Below, in pieces: positions 1-5,036 of a DNA stretch of 5,246 nucleotides (position 1 is its first letter; each line of letters begins with the position of its first letter). Location of the stretch: the NCBI GenBank assembly GCA_036503065.1, contig DASXXM010000232.1:1-5246 (forward strand), given 5' to 3'. A program made the translations under genes and the position numbers. The DNA comes from DATEPR01 sp036503065. GTDB lineage: Bacteria > Actinomycetota > Actinomycetes > Mycobacteriales > Pseudonocardiaceae. Under the pieces are notes generated by a model. The model made no database searches. It saw only the letters and a program-made list of their open reading frames with translations, and was not told the DNA's origin.

Positions 1-992
1 GAACTCGTCGCCAGCACCGGCGCGCCCGCCCCACCGAGCACCGGCCCACGGGCCAGCGTGAAGATCTGGCCGGGCACACCTTCGGACGCGCCGATCACCT
101 CGTCGCGAACGACCTCGGCGTGCACGGCGTCGATCGTGCCCCCGACGGTGCACGCGGACAGGCCGTGCACGATCGGCGGAGCCGAGTAGAACGGCTCATC
201 GGCATCCGGCGAACGCAGCCGGGCCCGGAGCCAGCCGGCCCGCACGCCGTCCATGACGCTGGCGACATGGGTCGGCGGCACGTGCACGGTGATCGAGCCG
301 GGCCGGTTCAGGCCGCCGGTGGAGTCACCGCTGGTCTCGCAGCGGGTCCAGCCATCGCCGTGCCACGCCTCCCACACCAGCGGCGGATCGCGCGGATCGA
401 CGCCGATGCCCTCGACCTCGCCACGGAACTCGACCCGCACCGCGCAGCGCGGCACCGGATCGGACAAGCCGAGATACAGCGCGTCATCGGCGGCGGGAAC
501 GGCGCCGAAGGCGGGGAACGCGGTGCCGAAGGTGATCTGCTCGGTCCGGTCGGTCGAGCTGTCGTCGTCGACGGTCCTGGTGCGCACGGCGGCCAGTTCG
601 CACGGCACGATCGGCAGCGTGTCCACCGTGGTGAACACGACCGACTCCTCCGACTCCGTCCGCACGGTGGCGACCGACGTGCCGGCGAGCACGTTCATCG
701 GCACGGCGGCGGGCGCGGACAGCCAGAACGTGACCGGTGCGGACGCCGGGTGCGGCGGCAGCAGCCGGACGCCGATCAGCTCGAGGAACTTCACGTACAT
801 CCGGTCCGGCACCCGGTTGAGCCGGTACAGCAGCTGATCGGTCATGAACGCGAACGTCTCGATCAGCGTGACACCGGGATCGGACACGTTGTGGTCCGTC
901 CACTCCGGACAGCGGCGCTGCACGAGCCGCTTGGCGTCGTCGACGAGATCCTGGAACCGGCGGTCGTCCAGGTTCGGCGCTGGCAGGCCCAT
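1..992 (-). CDS. Afp11/gp6-like baseplate assembly protein, N-terminal part (partial)
   Basis: An open minus-strand frame of 330 codons from ATG at 992 to the window edge; no stop is met, so the C-terminal part is missing. Family members I know are roughly twice this length. The N-terminus is the conserved wedge region: FQDLVDDAKRLVQRRCPEWT (13-32), SDPGVTLIETFAFMTDQLLY (37-56), and RLNRVPDRMYVKFLELIGVR (57-76), followed by LLPPHPASAPVTFWLS. The remainder looks like the beta-rich inserts of the Afp11/'putative baseplate assembly protein' group, with VWEAWHGDGWTRC (206-218), GWLRARL (253-259), PPIVHGLSACTV (272-283) and the SEGVPGQIFTLARGPVL segment (303-319), a typical family signature near mid-protein. 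By analogy with T4 gp6 and Afp11 it dimerises to form the wedge ring that transmits the contraction signal. It is the last gene in the window and directly abuts gp25. Confidence 0.92.
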   Translation of the reverse strand, partial: MGLPAPNLDDRRFQDLVDDAKRLVQRRCPEWTDHNVSDPGVTLIETFAFMTDQLLYRLNRVPDRMYVKFLELIGVRLLPPHPASAPVTFWLSAPAAVPMNVLAGTSVATVRTESEESVVFTTVDTLPIVPCELAAVRTRTVDDDSSTDRTEQITFGTAFPAFGAVPAADDALYLGLSDPVPRCAVRVEFRGEVEGIGVDPRDPPLVWEAWHGDGWTRCETSGDSTGGLNRPGSITVHVPPTHVASVMDGVRAGWLRARLRSPDADEPFYSAPPIVHGLSACTVGGTIDAVHAEVVRDEVIGASEGVPGQIFTLARGPVLGGAGAPVLATS

Positions 993-1400
993 TTAGTAGT
1001 CACTCCCGTCGGCTGGAATCGTGTAGAACGGGAAGACCAGGTTGCGCCGGTCGTTGGTGCCTTTTGCCGTGTAGGCGATGTCGATGTAGAGCATGCCGCG
1101 CTCGCTCGCGTCCGGTGTGACGTCGACCCGTTCGATGTCCACGCGCGGTTCCCAGCGCAGCAGCGCGGTGCGCACCTCCTGCGCCAGTTCGCCCGCGGTC
1201 TGCGGCGTGGTGTTGCGGAAGACGTAGTCGCGCAGCCGGGAACCGAACTGCGGCCGCATCGGCCGCTCGCCCGGGTAGGTCATCAGGATCAGTTGCATGG
1301 CCTGCACCAGTTCCTGGTCGCCACGGGCCAGCGCGATACCGCCGGTGGAGTCCACCCCCAACGGGAAGGACCACCCGGCCCCGACGAAGTCCTGCGCCAT
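993..1400 (-). CDS. gp25-like baseplate wedge protein (Afp9-like)
   Basis: 135 residues from ATG at 1400, the usual size of the T4 gp25/TssE/Afp9 family. The protein sits in the inner baseplate and nucleates the sheath. Family marks are the N-terminal WSFPLGVDSTGGIALARGDQ (10-29), the LILMTYPGERPMRPQFGSRL segment (37-56; the family's TxPGERxMRPxFG signature), and RWEPRVDIERVDV (82-94). That last segment contains the conserved EPR triad at 84-86, whose equivalent in T4 gp25 and TssE is needed for baseplate-sheath contact. It starts 15 bases after the spike stop. The upstream ribosome site is weak: only GGAA within a small CGGAA direct repeat, 5 bases before the ATG. It may therefore rely on coupling to spike translation. 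Its TAA is directly followed by the ATG of the next baseplate gene, with no bases between. Confidence 0.95.
   Translation of the reverse strand: MAQDFVGAGWSFPLGVDSTGGIALARGDQELVQAMQLILMTYPGERPMRPQFGSRLRDYVFRNTTPQTAGELAQEVRTALLRWEPRVDIERVDVTPDASERGMLYIDIAYTAKGTNDRRNLVFPFYTIPADGSDY
1003..1007 (-). promoter_or_regulatory. Shine-Dalgarno of the Afp11-like gene
   Basis: GGGAG inside the last codons of the gp25-like gene lies 10 bases before the ATG at 992, slightly long but usable. The ATG follows the gp25 TAA without a gap (TAAATG), so coupled re-initiation is likely. Confidence 0.5.
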
Positions 1401-1415
1401 GCTCGTTCCGTTCCG

Positions 1416-3365
1416 TTAGTTGAGCTTGATCGGCTTGCCCGACATGCTCACCACGCCGTCGCTCTCGATGTCGATGGACGCGGTGGCGGTGAGCTTGAGA
1501 CTGGCGCCGCCGTCGATGGTCATCGAGCCGCCTGCCCCTGCCTTGATCTCCACCGTGCCGGCCTGGCCGCACTCGATCTTCAGCGTGCCGATCGGCGACT
1601 TTCCCGGCCCGGCAGCGGGATTACAGCTCAACGTGACCGTCGAGCCGACCTGGTCGATGGTCAGCGCCAGCGCGCCGTCCGCGGTGCCGAGTTGGACCGA
1701 CGACGTGGTCGGGATGCCGCCGGGCATCGGCGGTGGCGGCGCGAGCTGGTCCTGGAACACCAACGCCGTGCCGGTGGGCGCGACGATGCCCCGACGCACC
1801 ACGGTGCCGGCCATGCCGCTGGCCTGCACCGCGGCACCGCCCAGGTCGAACGACGTGTTGCCGTTGCGCAGGCCGCCCAGCACGTAGGGCCGGCGCGGGT
1901 CGCCGAACTCGAAGCCGACCATCACCTCGTCGCCGGTCTCCGGCACGAACAGCGCGCCGCTGGTGGCGCCGCTGCCGACCTGCACCACCCGAACCCAGTC
2001 CGACTCGTACAGCGGCGACAGCCACGGCAGCGCGACCTTCACCCGGCCGGACGTGTTGGGGTCGTTGTTGTTGGTGACCACACCGCAGACCAGGCCCGGA
2101 ATCCGGTACGGCTGCCCGGCCGCCGGCCCGGCGCCGGTGAGGCCGGCGAGCGTGCGGTCGGCGCGGCCGCTGACCCAGAACCGGGTGCTGTAGCCGTCGT
2201 GGGTCTCGTCGAACACGTGCTGCGCGTTGGTCACGGTCCACGTGCCGGCGAACGCCTTGGGCACGCCGGCGACCGTGACCTGGGCGCCGGCCTGGATCGC
2301 CGGATTGCCCACGGCCAACCCCTCAGCCTCGGCGAACGTGCCGGCCAGGTGCTCCGCCACCCCGGTGGCCAGCTTGTCGGCCGCGGTGGACGCGGCCGAG
2401 CCGGACGCCACCGGCCGGTCGGTGATCACGTGCGCGCCCGGCGTCGGCAGCGCACCAAGGCTGGGCAGGCCGGGAATGGACGGCAGGGACGGGATCGGGA
2501 TGGGCAGCGCGGAGCCGAACGCCGTCGCGAGCGCCGCCGGGTCCTGGTCGGCGATCTTGGCGGTGTGCGTTGCCGCGTTCTCCTTCGCGGTCACCACCTG
2601 GGCCTGATCCTGGTCCCACACGCGGACTTCCACGTTCGGCGTCAGGTTGCCGGCGGTGAGCCGCGGGTAGAACTCGGCCAGGTTGTCCTTGAAGGTCAAC
2701 GTGGGCGGGCCGCCGCCGAGCATGGCGGTGGCGCCGGACACCAGCGAGCTGCCGAACCCGCCGCCGCCCGGATCGGGGCCGGACGGCTTGCGGAAGTAGA
2801 ACTGCCCGCCGGACACGCCGGTCTCGTAGCCGTTCTCCATGGCGCGCTGCCGCAGGAAGTCCCAGTCGGTCTGGTTGACCTGCGCGATGTGGTCGTGCGT
2901 GACGCCGGGGTCGTCGATGGTGCCCGGCACGAGCCCGGCGGCCAGCGCGATCGTGCGGGCGATGTCGGCGTCGGTCTGGTTGACGAACGTCCTGGTGTTC
3001 TTGGCGCGCTGCAGGCGATGCGCCTTGCTGTAGCCGCGGACCACGGTGAGGATGTGCAGTTCCGCGCACACCGCCTCGATCGACGTGACCTCGCCCTCGA
3101 TCAGCTCGCCCGCCGACGAGCTGTCCGGCGCGCCGCCGGAGACCTGGACCGCGGTGCCGATCTTGATGCCGGCGTCGTCGAGAACGTTGCCGTCCTCGTC
3201 CAGGAACGTCAGCTCGAACATGTCCGGCAGGTGCAGGTGCGTGTCCACGATCACCCGCACCAGCTTCGGTTCCACCAGCGGCGACAGCGGCATGACGCCA
3301 CCTGGCCCGAGCGCGACCGACGCGCGGACCGTGGCCTCCGTGGACACACCCAGTGCGGCCGTCAC
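1416..3365 (-). CDS. VgrG-like central spike (gp27-gp5 type, Afp8-like)
   Basis: 649 residues from GTG at 3365. It forms the trimeric spike at the tip of the tube that pierces the target envelope. The gp27-like part starts around KLVRVIVDTHLHLPDMFELTF (34-54) and includes GEVTSIEAVC (91-100), the GYSKAHRLQRAKNTRTF segment (111-127), DADIARTIALAAGL (132-145), and QTDWDFLRQRAMENGYE (165-181), the standard VgrG-type motif. FKDNLAEFYPRLTAGN (225-240) begins the second hub domain. A gp5-type OB fold occupies about 420-502: GVVTNNNDPNTSGRVKV, LPWLSPLYESDWVRVVQVG, FVPETGDEVMVGFEFGD and RRPYVLGGLRNG. The end (about 555-649) is rich in short alternating strands (TVEIKAG, SMTIDGG, SLKLTATAS, IDIESDG, PIKLN), consistent with a beta-helical needle. 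No lysozyme domain or effector extension is visible. Two unusual low-complexity stretches are listed in findings. The stop is 15 bases before the gp25 gene. Confidence 0.95.
   Translation of the reverse strand: MTAALGVSTEATVRASVALGPGGVMPLSPLVEPKLVRVIVDTHLHLPDMFELTFLDEDGNVLDDAGIKIGTAVQVSGGAPDSSSAGELIEGEVTSIEAVCAELHILTVVRGYSKAHRLQRAKNTRTFVNQTDADIARTIALAAGLVPGTIDDPGVTHDHIAQVNQTDWDFLRQRAMENGYETGVSGGQFYFRKPSGPDPGGGGFGSSLVSGATAMLGGGPPTLTFKDNLAEFYPRLTAGNLTPNVEVRVWDQDQAQVVTAKENAATHTAKIADQDPAALATAFGSALPIPIPSLPSIPGLPSLGALPTPGAHVITDRPVASGSAASTAADKLATGVAEHLAGTFAEAEGLAVGNPAIQAGAQVTVAGVPKAFAGTWTVTNAQHVFDETHDGYSTRFWVSGRADRTLAGLTGAGPAAGQPYRIPGLVCGVVTNNNDPNTSGRVKVALPWLSPLYESDWVRVVQVGSGATSGALFVPETGDEVMVGFEFGDPRRPYVLGGLRNGNTSFDLGGAAVQASGMAGTVVRRGIVAPTGTALVFQDQLAPPPPMPGGIPTTSSVQLGTADGALALTIDQVGSTVTLSCNPAAGPGKSPIGTLKIECGQAGTVEIKAGAGGSMTIDGGASLKLTATASIDIESDGVVSMSGKPIKLN
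1860..2108 (-). other. gp5-type OB-fold domain of the spike
   Basis: Spike residues 420-502 carry the highly conserved phage-baseplate-assembly OB fold, with GVVTNNNDP, ESDWVRV, ETGDEVMVGFEFGD and RRPYVLGGL in the expected order and spacing. This is the most family-typical part of the protein and fixes it as a VgrG/gp5 relative. In eCIS and T6SS it connects the gp27-like hub to the needle. Confidence 0.9.
2442..2513 (-). repeat. Pro/Leu/Ser/Gly low-complexity stretch in the spike
   Basis: Spike residues 285-308 repeat short Pro-containing units (PIPIP, SLPSIPG, LPSLGALP) between the gp27-like second domain and the return to family-typical sequence near VTVAGVPKAFAGTWTV (363-378). At DNA level it is an imperfect array of short GGCAGG/GGGAT-type units. 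It probably forms a flexible or extended loop. The frame is intact. Confidence 0.6.
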
Positions 3366-4108
3366 GACGTGCCCTCGAACAGCTCGTCCGGATTGGGCAG
3401 GTACACGCCGTGGCCGGGCCGCACGCGCAACGGGTCGTCGATGTCGTTGGTCTCCGCGATCCGCCGCCACAGGCCGGGCGCGCCGTAGTTGTCCACGGCG
3501 ACGCTCTGCAGGTTCTCCCCGGCGCTGACCGTGTGCTGCTTACGGCCGGGCAGGCCGCCGCTGGTCGGGTTGGTCGGCAGGCTGCCCAGCAGGCTGGGCT
3601 GTTCCTTCATGGTCAGGTCGACCGACGCCCGGACCGGGATGCCCTCCCTGGTGAACCGGGTGTACCTGGCGGTCACGTTGGTCACCTGCGTCATGTAGAG
3701 GAAGCCCATCTCCGGTGGGCCGTAGGTGAACGTGACGACCGGCAGGCTGGACAGCAGGTTGACCTTGCCGCCGGTGACCGCCGAGATGGCACCGCCGATC
3801 AGGGCGCCGAGCATGCCACCGCCGGGGCTCATCCAGTCCAGCATCGTGTCCACACGCGGCTTGGTCGTCAGGCCGGTGAGCAGCGCGTTGCGGATCTGGA
3901 TGGTGCAGCCTGCCGAGCCCTGGAAGATGCTCGCGCTGGCACCGCCTGGCTTGCCGCCGTTCGCGCTGGCGGACGGCCGGTAGGACGTCTGCGCCTGGCG
4001 GCTGATCGTGATGGCGTCCGGGTGGAAGTCGAACCACACCGTGCCCAGCGCGCTGGGCACCAGGCAGACCAGTTTCGCGCCGGTCATCGCGCCTTCGAGG
4101 CTGGTCAC
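3362..4108 (-). CDS. LysM-ended baseplate hub/adaptor protein (Afp7-like)
   Basis: 248 residues from a GTG start that overlaps the preceding stop by four bases; an ATG seven codons in (4087) is an alternative. The family (Afp7 of eCIS, related to T4 gp53-type LysM baseplate proteins) joins the end of the inner tube to the spike. The N-terminal domain begins AKLVCLVPSALGTVWFDFHP (11-30) with ITISRQAQTSYRPS (33-46). A core strand VVTFTYGPPEMGFLYMTQVT (124-143) and RYTRFTREGIPVRASVDLTM (148-167) follow, as in this family. A LysM-like domain closes the protein at about 191-238: HTVSAGENLQSVAVDNYG, then LWRRIAETNDIDDPLRVRPG and VYLP. Here LysM is a structural module and need not bind peptidoglycan. 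A Gly-rich hydrophobic stretch at 95-115 interrupts the N-terminal domain (see findings). Followed by the spike gene with another four-base overlap. Confidence 0.9.
   Translation of the reverse strand: MTSLEGAMTGAKLVCLVPSALGTVWFDFHPDAITISRQAQTSYRPSASANGGKPGGASASIFQGSAGCTIQIRNALLTGLTTKPRVDTMLDWMSPGGGMLGALIGGAISAVTGGKVNLLSSLPVVTFTYGPPEMGFLYMTQVTNVTARYTRFTREGIPVRASVDLTMKEQPSLLGSLPTNPTSGGLPGRKQHTVSAGENLQSVAVDNYGAPGLWRRIAETNDIDDPLRVRPGHGVYLPNPDELFEGTS
3372..3376 (-). promoter_or_regulatory. Shine-Dalgarno of the spike gene
   Basis: GAGGG in the final codons of the LysM gene lies 6 bases before GTG at 3365. This, with the GTGA stop/start overlap, selects GTG at 3365 over the longer in-frame extension to an ATG at 3470. 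That extension would add 35 Arg-rich residues which merely read the end of the LysM gene in another frame. Confidence 0.65.
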
Positions 4109-4557
4109 ATGAACCCCTGGTGGGCCAGCACGAGCGTTTCCAGCGCGATCCCGGCGCCACCGGCGTCCAGCTCCGGCCCGTGCCACTGCTTCGGGTACAC
4201 ATTGGACAGCGTCCAGCCGGTGACGAGCTGGTACTGCGCGTCGAACAGCTGGATCACCGCGGTCTTGTCCGACCAGTCCCCCGGTTCCGGGCCGTACCAC
4301 TGCTTGCGGCAGTCGGCCAGCCACTTCCACACGGCGGTGGAGTCCTTCGAGTTCATCGCGCGCACCAGCGTCACGTCCGAGTAGTCGACGCGTTCCGGCA
4401 GGTAGTCGTACGAGTCGTAGACGTTGCCGTCGACCCTGGTGGCCTTGAACGTCATGGACAGGCCCTTGCAGGAGGACCAGTAGCCGAGCGACAGCCCGTC
4501 CACGGTCACCTTGAAGCGCATCTGGAGCCCGAGGTTCTCCACCTGTGGTGCGGTCAT
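4105..4557 (-). CDS. eCIS inner-tube protein, T4 gp19-like (second copy)
   Basis: 150 residues from ATG at 4557. Same gp19/Afp1/Afp5 tube family as the gene before it, but clearly diverged. Key stretches are MRFKVTVDGLSLGYWSSCKG (residues 13-31), GLSMTFKATRVDGNVYDSYDYLPERVDYSDVTL (32-64, the family's YLPERI-type segment), VWKWLADCRKQWYGPEPGDW (76-95) and a C-terminal IALETLVLAHQGFM (137-150), which mirrors the end of the first copy. Two tube types occur together in eCIS clusters; in Afp the second (Afp5) is thought to sit near the baseplate, but I infer rather than see that here. It lies immediately before the LysM hub gene, and its TGA overlaps the next GTG by four bases. The next gene's Shine-Dalgarno is within its last codons. 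Two cysteines (30, 83) are present; there is no sign they pair. Confidence 0.93.
   Translation of the reverse strand: MTAPQVENLGLQMRFKVTVDGLSLGYWSSCKGLSMTFKATRVDGNVYDSYDYLPERVDYSDVTLVRAMNSKDSTAVWKWLADCRKQWYGPEPGDWSDKTAVIQLFDAQYQLVTGWTLSNVYPKQWHGPELDAGGAGIALETLVLAHQGFM
4114..4118 (-). promoter_or_regulatory. Shine-Dalgarno of the LysM hub gene
   Basis: AGGGG within the last codons of the second tube gene stands 5 bases before GTG at 4108. That GTG shares GTGA with the tube stop codon. The signal favours GTG at 4108 over the in-frame ATG at 4087, whose upstream sequence is a weaker match. Confidence 0.6.
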
Positions 4558-4563
4558 CCGGTA

Positions 4564-4569
4564 CTCCTC
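4564..4569 (-). promoter_or_regulatory. Shine-Dalgarno of the second tube gene, overlapping the preceding stop
   Basis: GAGGAG lies 6 bases before the ATG at 4557 and its first two bases are the last two of the TGA stop of the first tube gene. This decides the ATG at 4557 over the in-frame upstream ATGs (for example 4647), which fall inside the first tube gene and lack family similarity. Terminating ribosomes would be placed directly at the next start. Confidence 0.75.
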
Positions 4570-5023
4570 ACACCTGTGGTGACTTGTGGTCGTCGAGGAA
4601 GCCCAGATGCACCAGTTCCAACGTCTCCACGGCGACGCTGCTCGCACCCGCGTCGAAACCGGAGATCGACCACTTCACCGGGTAGGCGCCCTCGATGGTC
4701 CAGTCGATGACCGGGTTGTGGCCGGAGTCGTTCAGGGTGATCTTGCCGGTGCCCAGCTTGTGCCCGAACGAGTTGCTCTTCAGCCAGTCCTTGACGCTCT
4801 TGGAGTCCTGGCACGCCGCCCTGGCCAGCTTGATGTTGGAGTACTTGGTGTTGCCGGGGAAGTACCAGCGGTAGTTGCCGCCGTCCCCGGCGCGGTACTC
4901 CGCGATGTCCCATGACACGTCGAGCCCGTCGACCTTCGCCCAACTGCCCAGGTCATGACTGTCGATCGTGACGTGGAACCGGTTGGACAAGCCGAGTTTC
5001 GACTGGTCGTTCAGCGCTGGCAC
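4568..5023 (-). CDS. eCIS inner-tube protein, T4 gp19-like (first copy)
   Basis: 151 residues, starting at GTG. It belongs to the tail-tube family of phage T4 gp19 and Afp1/Afp5, whose subunits stack as hexameric rings to form the inner tube driven out of the contracting sheath. Visible hallmarks are the N-terminal strand SNRFHVTIDSHDLGSWAKVDGL (residues 13-34), the AEYRAGDGGNYRWYFPGN region (41-58), a KLARAACQDSKSVKDWL helix area (65-81), and the C-terminal strands with WTIEGAYPVKWSI (108-120) and VAVETLELVHLGFL (130-143). The last element, ETLxLxHxGF, is shared with the second tube gene and is typical of the family. Length is normal for the family. It is followed after 10 bases by its paralogue. 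No signal peptide is seen, as expected for a particle assembled in the cytoplasm. Which copy builds the bulk tube and which the hub-proximal ring cannot be told from sequence. Confidence 0.93.
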   Translation of the reverse strand: MPALNDQSKLGLSNRFHVTIDSHDLGSWAKVDGLDVSWDIAEYRAGDGGNYRWYFPGNTKYSNIKLARAACQDSKSVKDWLKSNSFGHKLGTGKITLNDSGHNPVIDWTIEGAYPVKWSISGFDAGASSVAVETLELVHLGFLDDHKSPQV

Positions 5024-5036
5024 TCCTCCAGCCTCC
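5024..5036 (-). promoter_or_regulatory. Shine-Dalgarno region of the first tube gene
   Basis: The 13-base gap between the TAG of the preceding gene and the GTG start reads GGAGGCTGGAGGA on the minus strand. It holds two purine-rich cores. The upstream core, GGGAGG counting the G of the stop codon, sits 8 bases before GTG at a workable distance. The second, GGAGGA, abuts the start codon and is too close to serve it. This supports GTG at 5023 as the start. Confidence 0.65.

Noticed and set aside
1401..1415. CGGAA direct repeat between spike and gp25 genes as an operator or terminator
   Set aside because: Only two five-base copies, no dyad and no T-run; too short to support a regulatory role beyond a weak ribosome site.
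1416..1600. Possible PAAR or effector extension at the spike C-terminus
   Set aside because: The end is a short run of alternating strands finishing PIKLN. No PAAR motif and no enzymatic motif was seen.
3366..3470. 35-codon N-terminal extension of the spike to an ATG at 3470
   Set aside because: It would lie wholly inside the LysM gene in another frame, is Arg-rich and unlike the family. The GTGA overlap at 3365 with a GAGGG site 6 bases upstream is a better start.
120..3488. Plus-strand open frame of 1122 codons antisense to the Afp11-like, gp25, spike and LysM genes
   Set aside because: It crosses four well-supported minus-strand genes, is dominated by Arg, Gly, Ala, His and Asp without domain motifs, and has no plausible ribosome site. 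Long antisense open frames are expected in GC-rich DNA because stop codons are rare opposite GC-biased codons.
3394..3538. LysM domain read as evidence of a peptidoglycan hydrolase
   Set aside because: There is no catalytic domain in the protein. A C-terminal LysM in this position is the standard structural module of Afp7-type hub proteins.
3353..4384. Plus-strand open frame of 343 codons over the LysM gene and tube end
   Set aside because: Same antisense shadow effect. Low-complexity composition; the opposite strand encodes clear LysM hub and tube proteins.
4558..4647. N-terminal extension of the second tube protein to an ATG at 4647
   Set aside because: The extra 30 residues are an out-of-frame reading of the first tube gene. 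The ATG at 4557 has GAGGAG 6 bases upstream and begins the family-typical sequence.
4554..4943. Minus-strand frames overlapping the tube genes in other registers (129 codons here, and similar ones at 3540-4202, 1621-2241 and 2323-3069)
   Set aside because: Arg/Gly/His-rich frame-shifted readings of the tube, LysM and spike genes. They carry no motifs and are not frameshift fragments, because the true frames are intact.
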